Shown here: positions 1-8,106 of the stretch, one piece after another
Numbering within the stretch: the first letter of the stretch is position 1
How the letters are laid out: each line of letters opens with the position of its first letter
From: Fibrobacter succinogenes
GTDB taxonomy: Bacteria > Fibrobacterota > Fibrobacteria > Fibrobacterales > Fibrobacteraceae
Assembly (NCBI GenBank): GCA_902756345.1
Contig: CACVQR010000002.1
Location: 1 to 64,000, forward strand
Reading direction: 5' to 3'
DNA length: 64,000 nt
Position numbers and translations under genes: made by a program
Notes under the pieces: generated by a model
Seen by the model: only the letters and a program-made list of their open reading frames with translations
Databases searched by the model: none
What the model was told of the DNA's origin: nothing

Positions 1-549
1 GGTTCCTGAAAAAATGCACCGTGCAGCGTTGCCATTTCGCATCCGGGAACACTTCCGAGGCCGATTCCAGGAAGCCCAGGTGTTTGTCCGATGTGAACAG
101 CCGGACGCCATTCAGGCCACGTTCCCTGAGGCTTACGAGGAAGCTGCGCCAGCATTCCTTGCTTTCGCTTGCGCCCTCGCATGCTCCGAGTATCTCCCGG
201 TAGCCGTCTTCGGACACCCCTATCGCGACAAGTACCGAGACGCTGGTCATCTCGCCGCCCCAGCTGCGCTTCAGGTAGATGCCGTCAACGAACACGTTTC
301 CAGCCCCACAGGAGCTCCGTGACGTCTTCCACGCGGCGCACGGATACCCCCGCCAGGTACATCTCGATGAGAGACTCCTCCACGGACGATTCCCTGCGCC
401 TGTAGCGCTCGATGATGGCGGTCTCGAACGGGGCCAGGCGCAGCTTGGGTACGGACAGGTCGACCTCTCCGGCGGAAGTCAGAAGCTTGCGGTGGTAATG
501 ACCGCTGCGGTAGTTCCTGCGCTCGTCTGTCCGCTCAATCCTATTTTTT
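1..549 (-). pseudogene. IS256/Mutator-family transposase remnant
   Basis: The minus strand translates to typical IS256-family transposase segments. The first is NYRSGHYHRKLLTSAGEVDL (about 520 to 460); then come an RVEDVTELLWGW stretch and VDGIYLKRSWGGE, followed by DGYREILG, FTSDKHLGFLE and FPDAKWQRCTVHF running off the window start. Between ELLWGW and the VDGIYLKRSW block about 35 residues of the usual protein are missing and the frame shifts near position 301. The N-terminal part is also absent: an in-frame TAA lies at about 550. The gene is therefore an internally deleted, 5'-truncated copy whose 3' end lies outside the window. It abuts an FRG-domain remnant, suggesting that an insertion destroyed that gene. 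Family assignment is from recognised motifs; no terminal inverted repeat is visible on this side. Confidence 0.8.
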
Positions 550-555
550 TATCCC

Positions 556-726
556 CTTAAAGGAATTTGCGAAAGGGAATATACGTTACCTATGTCACAA
601 ATCCACATTATAATCCCCGCCGACAAGAAGGCCTCTATTTTGAGAGAACTCGATGCTATCGGAATAAACCAGGCAACGATTTATCTTAATCTGGACAAGA
701 TCGCCGGGTATCTAAAGGGGGTGTAG
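556..726 (+). pseudogene. 3' remnant of an FRG-domain gene
   Basis: A short plus-strand frame, with an ATG at 592 and a TAG at 724-726, encodes 44 residues including IPADKKASILRELDAIGINQ, then ATIYLNLDKIAGYLKG. This pattern, an I-P-x-x-K-K-x-x-I-L-x-E-L-D helix followed by G-I-N-x-A-T-(I/L)-(Y/F) and a final aliphatic-Y-L helix, is what I recall at the C-terminus of FRG-domain proteins, which are common in phage-defence loci. The frame runs open upstream to about 545, where the transposase remnant begins. Most likely this is the tail of a gene cut by the insertion sequence. A real small protein starting at 592 is possible, but no good ribosome binding site is seen. Confidence 0.5.
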
Positions 727-799
727 GGGAGGGAATTTAGAATCATGCCTTGTACGACGCTTTAGATGGGGGGCCATTGAAGCATACGTTGCCAGAATA

Positions 800-3700
800 T
801 TACATGAAATCTTCTTTCATGTAGAATGCTGAAATGGACATATTTTCGATTAAAAAATCTAAAAGATCAATAAACATAGATTTCTTTTGATTATTTCTTA
901 TAAAATCTGATCTAAAGTTATGTGCGTACATTTTCATTGCGTATTCTAGTGAAATAATGGCATTATCGTCATAGTATCTTGAATTTTTAGACTGAATGCA
1001 TTTGTGTAAATTTTCAATATTCTGTGGCAGGTTTTGTGGAATTAGTCTGTAAAGTAACGAACTAAGCGGAAAAAGTAGGCAATCTGTTTGATTAAGACCA
1101 TTGCATAAATCGCTGATGAATGCGTTGATTTTTTCATTTTTAAAAAGGATGTTCCATTCTTTTGACGTCCTTATTCCACCAAACAAATATGTGTAAAATA
1201 TTTCTTTTTTGTAGCATTCAATTTTGACTGCATTGTGGTGACTAATAATATGAGGCTTAAAGACATTCCATATAACCCAAAATTTGTCTGGTTGCTGTAG
1301 CTCGCATTCTTCGTAAATAAGATTTTTTAAGAAATCACTGTAAAATTCTGACGCATCGTAATTTTTTACAATCGGTTCGAAGATAGATACAAAATGGTTT
1401 GATGGCAATCGCATTGCCAAATTTGCCATGGCTCTGGGGTAATCATATTCATAATGATTGTAGGATTCTTTGAATAATTCGAAAGACTTTTTAACAGCTG
1501 ATTTAATTAATGAAGTGTCAATGGAAACTAGACCAAGTAAATATAATATGGGGATAAAATCCTTTATGGTATATTCGTTCCACGTCCAATCAGAGGGTAA
1601 ACTTTGCTTATAGTCTAAAAATGATTCGATTGTAGATTCGTTTTGTTTAAAAAAACATAAGTACGGACCGTCATCTTTTGAATGGAATGCTTGTCGAGAA
1701 AAAAGGAACGTATTCCAAGAATGCGTCAAGAATATAAAACATTGGACTAATTGAATCGAAATATCGCGATTAACGGAATGCAGATTGGCTAACGCTTTTC
1801 GAGAATTTATTTTATATAATTCTCCTTCATCTCCATATCTAAATAATGTGCATAGTAATATGTATATCCATTCATCGGCGATATTGTCGTCAAAGATGGA
1901 AAGATAGCCTAATGCTTGGATTGCGTTATTTGTTCCATCTCCAACTTGGTATCTGTAATCCAAATAGAATGGTCTTGTCGAATACCTTTTTATTACATCA
2001 CGGAAAAATTGTTTGTCACCGAGAGACAAAGCATTCCAATTATCTCTAGCCAAACAACATATAGCTAATGTTATAATGTCATTATAATGATAAATGGGTA
2101 TATAATAGGTTCCTTTTTCTTGAAGTTCCTGTTCAATGGTCTTTATTTCTTCACAAACAATGGATAAGTCTGAATATTTTGAATTTTTTAATGGTATTTG
2201 ATTCCATGTTTTATTCGCCCATTCGCTTAATTCGGAATGCATGAAAAGTGTTGAACAATTGGCCTCCGATTGCTTTGTGTAAGCTTTTGCTCGGTCATCA
2301 AATTCTGTTTGCGATTGCATAAAAACATTGTTGTTATCAACTTTGATTGCTATTTTATTTTTCCTGGAATCTATTTTTTGTAAAATAGCATGCCATAGTT
2401 CATTAGAATCGTTTTCTGCATAATAAGAGTCAATTAGAGTTATTATTTCTTTTTTGAAATCATTTGGAACTGTTTTGTATTCTAGAATTTGATATGACAG
2501 GCATAAGTCGACTAAGGAATTTTTCCTATGAGGTAATGCGTTAGATTTCTTTCGTTCATTGAATTGCATAGGGAATCTATCTTTATCTGAATATTGTATA
2601 GGAATATTTTCTCTATTTGAACGATACGTGTCTAACAAAAAACATTCTTTGTTTCTAAACAATTCAAAAGCAATGTCATAAAATTTATCGGGATATGCCA
2701 TGACCACGCTGCTAACTACTGCAGTTAGAGAAATTGATTTAGTATTTTCTAGAATATAATAAAGATCTTTTTTTATGAGTTCGCAATTTTCATCAACATT
2801 TCTTAATAAATAGTATTCTAAAGCCATATGTAAGCATATTAGAACATCCGGTTTTACACGACCTCCAATCCCACGGTACATTTCCCATAGATCAATATCA
2901 GTAATTTGTTGTATTATTGAGGATTTGAATTTAAAATTGAGAATTTGTGATTCCTTTCCGAAATCTGACGTGTGATATGATTCTGCACAAAAGTTAACAA
3001 AACGGATAATCCAGTTTATCGTTTTATTTGGATTTGTGTAAAGAAGTGAAAGAAATGGCGTCTGCATTGCGCTAACGGCATTATAAGAATGAGACCATGA
3101 ATCGTCAAGTCCATAGAAATAGTCTGCATCATAATGATGCCAGTTTTCGTCATCTTCTTTCTTTATCCAAAAATGTTGGGCGATTTCTAATATTTCGTCA
3201 AAATGCGTTTTAAATAAAGCCCCTGGTGTTGGTGATTTAAGAATATATTCAGCGAAAGAATCGTCAATTCTATTTATTGAATGGCGTTTGCTATTTATAA
3301 TGCGGTCTAAAACATTCTTGATGTTAACACATTCTTCACCTGATCCGTTGGATATTATTTCAAAGATTTTCTCCTCATTTTTTATACTTATGTTGATTTT
3401 GTCATTTGTTATATCGTCGTATATTTTTAGCGCGATTTTGTCAACAACTGCAGTTTCTTTCCCAGTTTTATATGAGGAATTCCAATTTTTCATTAAAGGA
3501 ATAGTATATTCTATCCAGCCATCTTCTAAAGAATTAAAATTATCATAGATGAATTTAAAGTAGTAAAACCACCCACTTCCAATAGGTTTTGTAAAATAAA
3601 TTTCCACATTTTCAGACGTGCTGGGAATTCCAAATAGTTTACACATCTCGAAATCAAGTATTCGACACCTTACAAATAGTATTTTAGAAATTCTTTTCAA

Positions 3701-5317
3701 AAAATTATTTCTAGAATCTAACAATTCATTATGGTATTGATCAAATAAAAAATGTCCTTTTTTTGACAGTAAAATACCACAAATGATTTCGTCTGTATAT
3801 AAATTAGGCTCTATTATATTATTGCATTCTAAGAAGCTGTTTATAATCGAAGGGTTTTCATCGATGCTTTCAAGAAACCATTTTCTAAAGGCTTTTACAA
3901 ATGGATATTTGCAAGGAAAATTGTAAAAAAAGCATTTGACGCCCGTATTGCAAAACCTCAGATTTATAAATTTTTCTAAAGCAAGGTCTTCGTATATATC
4001 TTGTGAAATGTAATAACCATTTTGATCTTGCGCAATGATATTCTGTTCTTGTAAAAAATGGCAACAGGATGGATTGATTTTTTCTAGATATACATGTCCT
4101 TCTTTTAAATTATTAACAACTAGTTCAATGAATTCTGAACCATAGTTTTTTAAAGAATCTTTCCAAAGGCAGTCTTTAAAATTATTGAAGGAACCTGAAT
4201 TGGTTGAATGAATATATTTGTTTAAGTAAAATGGTGTTTTAATAATTTTTTGAAGTCTTAAATCGGACGGAATTTCTTTTTTGAAATTAGAAAGAATATT
4301 GATTAAAGATTCGTCACTGATTTCACCGACATCAATATTTTCTATATCAAAATTTTGCCCAAACTCATTTAGAAAACGAGTTACTGTATCACAATATGTT
4401 TTACGTGTTGTTATAATTATTTTCCAGCCATTTTGTGTGAATGTTTTTAGAATGTTAAAAATAAGTGTGGAATCAGGTAGATAAATGAGTTTCTCTGCAG
4501 AATCTAGAATGAAAAATTTTCTTTTTTCATTTGAGAATATTTGAACGTAGTTCTGCAAATGCCTAAAGAGTTGCTGAAGGTCGTTTGATGGATTTTCTAA
4601 TTCAACAGCTTTTATTATTATAAATGGAACATTGTCTTTTTCTAAATATTCCTTTATTATAGCAGATTTCCCAACACCGGCCTCGCCAGAAATCACGATG
4701 AGGTCTTTTCCTGAGTTGTTTATGGAACTAAAAAAGGGGGTTCGGTCTATTTTGTATTTTAATCCATTATATGATATTGTATTCTTTATACTTTGCAAAA
4801 TTGAATTGTTATGAAACTGCACATTTTTATGAATGTCTTCAAGAATGCATTTTTGTTCAAAGAAAAATGACGCAATATCTGCGTTTTGAATGCATACGAA
4901 ATCAGAATCAAAAAAGGATTTCGTATGCCACTCAATTTTGATGTTTAATTTTTTTGCTAAGGATTCAGTAGTTATTTTGCCTTTGGGAACTTTTCCATTT
5001 GATTGAGCCCATTCTGAATTCGTATAAAAAACTAAGATGGTCAGATTTGGATAATTCTTGCGTATATCTTTTAAAGTTTTTTCAATTTTCTTGGATTCTT
5101 TTGATAGCGTATTTGAATAATATTTCGCTTGCCAACCGATAACGTCGCTCCCATAATTTATGGTGTCGGTTTCGATACCTGATTGATTCAAGTATGCGGG
5201 GAGCCCCTCGGGTTTATTATACTTTCGACAAAAAAGAAGATAGCACAGCCATTCAAACGCCTTTTCTTTGCCATTGGTAAACTTGGCGTTAAAAATATCC
5301 CAGTTTGCTTGAATCAT
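800..5317 (-). CDS. Avs4-like STAND NTPase with N-terminal Mrr-type nuclease domain, putative antiphage sensor
   Basis: This is a 1505-residue protein. Residues 1-150 look like a PD-(D/E)xK (Mrr-like) nuclease: a helix containing E22, an acidic strand around E49-D51, and the strand IGWQAKYY with Q63-x-K65. Residues about 200-480 form a STAND-type ATPase: Walker A GEAGVGKS at 211-218, Walker B FFILDSAE at 268-275 and an arginine-containing TTRK near 303. The remaining 1000 residues have no obvious motif and look helical, as expected for a target-sensing repeat region. Order and length match AVAST/Avs4 proteins, which cleave DNA after binding a phage protein. The start is supported by AAAGGA nine bases upstream. 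The gene is far more AT-rich than the housekeeping genes, suggesting transfer. A hairpin (802-822) overlaps the stop codon. Target and activity are inferred, not shown. Confidence 0.72.
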   Translation of the reverse strand: MIQANWDIFNAKFTNGKEKAFEWLCYLLFCRKYNKPEGLPAYLNQSGIETDTINYGSDVIGWQAKYYSNTLSKESKKIEKTLKDIRKNYPNLTILVFYTNSEWAQSNGKVPKGKITTESLAKKLNIKIEWHTKSFFDSDFVCIQNADIASFFFEQKCILEDIHKNVQFHNNSILQSIKNTISYNGLKYKIDRTPFFSSINNSGKDLIVISGEAGVGKSAIIKEYLEKDNVPFIIIKAVELENPSNDLQQLFRHLQNYVQIFSNEKRKFFILDSAEKLIYLPDSTLIFNILKTFTQNGWKIIITTRKTYCDTVTRFLNEFGQNFDIENIDVGEISDESLINILSNFKKEIPSDLRLQKIIKTPFYLNKYIHSTNSGSFNNFKDCLWKDSLKNYGSEFIELVVNNLKEGHVYLEKINPSCCHFLQEQNIIAQDQNGYYISQDIYEDLALEKFINLRFCNTGVKCFFYNFPCKYPFVKAFRKWFLESIDENPSIINSFLECNNIIEPNLYTDEIICGILLSKKGHFLFDQYHNELLDSRNNFLKRISKILFVRCRILDFEMCKLFGIPSTSENVEIYFTKPIGSGWFYYFKFIYDNFNSLEDGWIEYTIPLMKNWNSSYKTGKETAVVDKIALKIYDDITNDKINISIKNEEKIFEIISNGSGEECVNIKNVLDRIINSKRHSINRIDDSFAEYILKSPTPGALFKTHFDEILEIAQHFWIKKEDDENWHHYDADYFYGLDDSWSHSYNAVSAMQTPFLSLLYTNPNKTINWIIRFVNFCAESYHTSDFGKESQILNFKFKSSIIQQITDIDLWEMYRGIGGRVKPDVLICLHMALEYYLLRNVDENCELIKKDLYYILENTKSISLTAVVSSVVMAYPDKFYDIAFELFRNKECFLLDTYRSNRENIPIQYSDKDRFPMQFNERKKSNALPHRKNSLVDLCLSYQILEYKTVPNDFKKEIITLIDSYYAENDSNELWHAILQKIDSRKNKIAIKVDNNNVFMQSQTEFDDRAKAYTKQSEANCSTLFMHSELSEWANKTWNQIPLKNSKYSDLSIVCEEIKTIEQELQEKGTYYIPIYHYNDIITLAICCLARDNWNALSLGDKQFFRDVIKRYSTRPFYLDYRYQVGDGTNNAIQALGYLSIFDDNIADEWIYILLCTLFRYGDEGELYKINSRKALANLHSVNRDISIQLVQCFIFLTHSWNTFLFSRQAFHSKDDGPYLCFFKQNESTIESFLDYKQSLPSDWTWNEYTIKDFIPILYLLGLVSIDTSLIKSAVKKSFELFKESYNHYEYDYPRAMANLAMRLPSNHFVSIFEPIVKNYDASEFYSDFLKNLIYEECELQQPDKFWVIWNVFKPHIISHHNAVKIECYKKEIFYTYLFGGIRTSKEWNILFKNEKINAFISDLCNGLNQTDCLLFPLSSLLYRLIPQNLPQNIENLHKCIQSKNSRYYDDNAIISLEYAMKMYAHNFRSDFIRNNQKKSMFIDLLDFLIENMSISAFYMKEDFM

Positions 5318-5440
5318 GTTGCGTATCCTTTGGGGAATTCAGAAATCAAATAAGGTGTTCCCATAATAATAATCAAAAAAGTTTAGTTTGGGTGATTTTA
5401 TTGCGGAATTGCTTAATGATTGTGTGGCTTTTTTGCGTTA

Positions 5441-5569
5441 GGGATCGAAGCCCGAAGGGCCGGGAGGGCCGCTGGTATCCCGCGCTCGGCCCTCTAGGTG
5501 GGGAAGCCGTGGGGTGACGCCACGGCTTCGTGCCGCGAGAGCCCGCCCCTGCGCAGCAGGGGACGCCCG
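5441..5569. repeat. structured GC-rich intergenic repeat, copy 1
   Basis: GC-rich element beginning GATCGAAGCCCGAAGGGCCG and ending GCAGCAGGGGACGCCCG. It shares two long blocks with 6459-6581: GGGAGGGCCGCTGGT-TCCCGCGCTCGGCCCT and GCCGCGAGAGCCCGCCCCTGCGCAGCAGGG. The middle differs; here it is a GCCGTGG...CCACGGC hairpin. Both copies have the same orientation and bracket the DUF3800 module. Internal complementarity (GGGCCGGGAGGGCC, GCCGTGG/CCACGGC) suggests a folded RNA or cruciform. Confidence 0.75.
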
Positions 5570-5584
5570 TGAGTGGGTGGCTTG

Positions 5585-6262
5585 TTAATTCCACTCCTTC
5601 TTTTTTAGGGCTTTCAAATAGTTCTGCTTCAAATCTCTCCTGTTGCCGAAGAATGCCATTTCTGACTTTGAGAAAAGGTTGCTTTCAAGTTTCAGGTTTA
5701 TAAGTTCCATCGTGCAAATAAAGTCTGCGACTTGGAATAATCTGTAATCGGATGGCATCACTTTTCGAAAAATCGGATTGGGCAACAGAGCGTTAAATAC
5801 GGACGATAAAAGCTTGCTTACTTCAACTTGTCCGTTGTCGTAGTAAATTTTGACATCGTCAAAAGTGAGAAATTCATCATAATGACTTCTTAAAAATGAA
5901 GAAATTTGCTTTGAAAGTTTGCCTGTTGCTTCTACAGAATCTTTGATGTGCTTTTTTTCGATAGAGAAGCATTTATATTGAATCCCTGCAGAACGAATAA
6001 ACGCCATCATTTTGTTGAAAATACGTCTCCGTTCAACGATACTCATGTCTTTGTAAATTTCTTCCTTGCGGATAATTGGGCCGGTATGGATGCAAAGATT
6101 ATCTAATCCGAGATATGACAATTCCGTGTCAAGACGGTGGACATTTTCCTGAATGTCGATATCCTGCTTATGGAACACCATTGTTATTATGTAGTACGGA
6201 GAATGTGGGCTGTATTCGCCAAAGTCCCCCGATTCATCGATGAAAACGCTTAGTTCCTTCAA
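5585..6262 (-). CDS. DUF3800-domain protein
   Basis: A protein of about 225 residues with the DUF3800 hallmark at its N-terminus, VFIDESGDFG (acidic residues like an RNase H-fold metal site), then YYIITMVF and a C-terminal DYRLFQVADFICTMELI block whose QVADF also fits the family. The function of DUF3800 is unsettled; it often occurs in mobile or defence regions and some members lie behind conserved structured RNAs. I place the start at a TTG (6262) because GGAGAG lies four bases upstream and the protein then begins (M)KELSVFIDESG, as is usual for the family. A longer reading to 6331 would translate through a terminator hairpin and is unlikely. It is preceded by its own promoter and leader RNA, and both sides carry copies of a GC-rich repeat. 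Confidence 0.8.
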   Translation of the reverse strand: MKELSVFIDESGDFGEYSPHSPYYIITMVFHKQDIDIQENVHRLDTELSYLGLDNLCIHTGPIIRKEEIYKDMSIVERRRIFNKMMAFIRSAGIQYKCFSIEKKHIKDSVEATGKLSKQISSFLRSHYDEFLTFDDVKIYYDNGQVEVSKLLSSVFNALLPNPIFRKVMPSDYRLFQVADFICTMELINLKLESNLFSKSEMAFFGNRRDLKQNYLKALKKKEWN

Positions 6263-6273
6263 GATTCTCTCCA

Positions 6274-6330
6274 CAAAAAAAGCGAGGAACTTCCTCGCCA
6301 GAGATGGACCTGGGTCTTTCGACCAGCCCA
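6274..6330 (-). ncRNA. candidate DUF3800 leader RNA: GAAA-loop hairpin plus intrinsic terminator
   Basis: Reading the minus strand from about 6330: a first hairpin CTGGTC-GAAA-GACCCAG with a GNRA tetraloop and one bulged C, a short linker, then a perfect hairpin GCGAGGAAGTTCCTCGC followed by seven T. This looks like a complete transcript of about 55 nt, or an attenuator, sitting exactly between a strong promoter (6336-6364) and the Shine-Dalgarno site of the DUF3800 gene (6267-6272). Structured RNA motifs upstream of DUF3800 genes have been reported by comparative genomics; whether this one belongs to a described class cannot be decided here. Confidence 0.6.
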
Positions 6331-6335
6331 ATAAG

Positions 6336-6364
6336 AATATACTTAATTATAAGCCAAATGTCAA
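6336..6364 (-). promoter_or_regulatory. sigma70-type promoter for the DUF3800 leader RNA
   Basis: On the minus strand TTGACA (6364-6359) and TATATT (6341-6336) are separated by exactly 17 bases. It is among the closest matches to consensus seen in the window. The predicted start at about 6330-6329 is the first base of the folded leader RNA. Confidence 0.75.
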
Positions 6365-6458
6365 TAGGTTGAACGAATAAAGATGATCATTTTACGTCCG
6401 CGTTAGGCCTCCAGCCACTTGCAGCTTTGCTGCTTGGTGGCTATGGTCCCCTTTAGGG

Positions 6459-6581
6459 GAGATCGAAGCCCGTAGGGCCGGGAGGGCCGCTGGTGTCCCG
6501 CGCTCGGCCCTCAGGTCCTTCGGCTTCGCTCAGGATAAACTCGGCCGCGAGAGCCCGCCCCTGCGCAGCAGGGAACGCCCG
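6459..6581. repeat. structured GC-rich intergenic repeat, copy 2
   Basis: Second copy of the element at 5441-5569, same orientation. It shares GATCGAAGCCCG-AGGGCCGG at the start and GCCGCGAGAGCCCGCCC through GCAGCAGGG-ACGCCCG at the end. The central part here is CAGGTCCTTCGGCTTCGCTC, different from copy 1. With copy 1 it brackets the DUF3800 gene and its RNA as a direct repeat about 1 kb apart. The rest of 6365-6691 holds a hairpin-prone stretch (about 6403-6455) and the AT-rich upstream region of the next gene; no gene is seen. Confidence 0.75.
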
Positions 6582-6691
6582 CAGCCCATTGATGTCAACT
6601 ATAGTTGCATAATTGACTTTTTTTGCCGCGGCTATTGACAACCGCCCCGCGCTTGTGTATATTTGATAGTGAACAAATGTGTAGGTTGTGA

Positions 6692-8053
6692 ATGCGGTAC
6701 GAATCGGTAATCAAGGCTGGCGAATCCTCTACAGTGGAATTCAAATCCTCTTTCAATCAAGAGGTTATCGAGGCTGTGGGCGCGTTTGCCAACAAGCACG
6801 GAGGTGTCATCTTTGTTGGGCTGAAGTCGTGCGATAGAGTACTTGGTTTGGAACTTGCCGAGGAATCCTTACAGAAATGGCTTAACGAAATCAAGAGTAA
6901 GACGGAGCCTGTGCAGGTCCCCGATGTTGAAGTCGTAAAGTACAAAGGGAAGACGCTTGTTGCGATAAATGTCAAGGAAAGCCCAATAAAGCCGGTGGCG
7001 GTGCAGGGACGCTACTTTATTCGGCACGAGAACAGTGTTCATGCGATGAGCCCGATTGAGATTGGGGATTGCACGTTGCGCACTCAGAATTCTAGCTGGG
7101 ATTTTGTACTTGACGATTCCGGTTCGATGGACGACATCTCCCTCAAAAAAGTCGTGCAGAGTATTCGGCGTATCAACGAGCGAGGGTATCATATCTCCAA
7201 GGATCCCCTTGATTTTTTGCGCAAGAATCGATTGCTGCGGGAAGGAAAGCTTACTTTTGCTGCCGAAATGCTTTTCGCAAAGGATTGGCATATAAACACG
7301 GCTGTGCAGATGGGCTTTTTCCAGTCCCCGACAATAATCAAGGACAGGGGCGAAGCCCATGGCGATTTGGTGAGTCAGGTAGAAGAAATTTATGAGTTCG
7401 TGAAAAAGCACATCAATTGTCAGGTCGTCATAAGCGACAAGCTTGAAAATGATCTTGTTTGGGATTATCCGCTAAAGGCCATCAGGGAAATAATCTTGAA
7501 CATGATTGTTCACAGAGATTATCGTTCGGCATCGGAATCGTGCGTCAAAATTTTTGATGATCGTATAGAGTTTTTCAATCCGGGAAAACTGATGGATGGG
7601 ATGACTCCTGACGATTTGAATTCGGGAAATTACTTGTCCACTCTTCGGAATAAGGCGATTGCAAACCACTTCAATATGTTGGGCGAGATTGAAAAGTACG
7701 GTTCCGGTGTTACCCGCGTTATAGGGCTGTTCCAAGAGGCCGGTTTACCTGTTCCCAGGATTGAGGAAATTGGTTGCGGAATACGTGTGACCGTGTGGAA
7801 AGCTGTTGACGGGGATACAGAAAAGGATACAGAAAAAGATACAGAAAAAGATACAGAAAATATTACAGAAAATCAAAGGAAGATTCTTTCCGCTATAGAG
7901 CAAAACCCCTCTGCGTCGCAGGAGGGAATTGCACAGGTTGTTGGGATTAACCGCGCCAATGTCGCTAAAAACTTGAAAAAACTTGTTGAAATGGGGCTTG
8001 TCAAACGTATTGGTCCCGACAGGGGCGGTCACTGGGAAGTCGTCAAGAAATAG
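6692..8053 (+). CDS. AlbA_2/HATPase_c_4-type ATP-binding regulator with C-terminal winged helix
   Basis: This 453-residue protein has three parts. Residues 1-120 are an AlbA_2 (Schlafen-like, divergent AAA-4) domain with ESSTVEFKSSF and ANKHGGVIFVGL. Residues about 240-370 are a HATPase_c_4 domain with IREIILNMIVHRDYRS and GSGVTRVI. The C-terminal 60 residues are a winged helix (ITENQRKILSAIEQNP through MGLVKRIGP). Between ATPase and winged helix lies the tetrapeptide repeat (DTEK)3-DTEN-ITEN, encoded by a 12-bp tandem repeat. Such proteins are usually annotated as ATP-binding putative transcriptional regulators and are frequent in accessory islands; the ligand and regulated genes are unknown. 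The ATG at 6692 has no clear ribosome binding site. The gene follows the DUF3800 module and diverges from it. Confidence 0.8.
   Translation: MRYESVIKAGESSTVEFKSSFNQEVIEAVGAFANKHGGVIFVGLKSCDRVLGLELAEESLQKWLNEIKSKTEPVQVPDVEVVKYKGKTLVAINVKESPIKPVAVQGRYFIRHENSVHAMSPIEIGDCTLRTQNSSWDFVLDDSGSMDDISLKKVVQSIRRINERGYHISKDPLDFLRKNRLLREGKLTFAAEMLFAKDWHINTAVQMGFFQSPTIIKDRGEAHGDLVSQVEEIYEFVKKHINCQVVISDKLENDLVWDYPLKAIREIILNMIVHRDYRSASESCVKIFDDRIEFFNPGKLMDGMTPDDLNSGNYLSTLRNKAIANHFNMLGEIEKYGSGVTRVIGLFQEAGLPVPRIEEIGCGIRVTVWKAVDGDTEKDTEKDTEKDTENITENQRKILSAIEQNPSASQEGIAQVVGINRANVAKNLKKLVEMGLVKRIGPDRGGHWEVVKK
7814..7873 (+). repeat. 12-bp in-frame tandem repeat (GATACAGAAAAR)
   Basis: Five consecutive 12-bp units, GATACAGAAAAG, then GATACAGAAAAA twice, GATACAGAAAAT and ATTACAGAAAAT. 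They encode DTEK/DTEN/ITEN in the linker of the AlbA_2 regulator. The unit is a multiple of three, so copy-number change would alter linker length without a frameshift. Confidence 0.95.
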
Positions 8054-8106
8054 CTTTTATAATCTAGGCGTTTTGAAAGAGGCCGGTAAGTTGCTTTAAA
8101 ATGTAG

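Noticed and set aside
800-822. Hairpin at the stop codon of the Avs-like gene as a terminator
   Set aside because: The ACATGAAA/TTTCATGT stem is not followed by a T tract on the minus strand, so a terminator call is not justified.
6274-6330. tRNA or housekeeping RNA end
   Set aside because: There is no cloverleaf, anticodon arm or CCA; only two hairpins and a terminator are present.
6263-6331. Longer N-terminus of the DUF3800 protein
   Set aside because: The extension runs through a hairpin-plus-T7 terminator and the promoter's start region; family members begin at about the ELSVFIDESG position.
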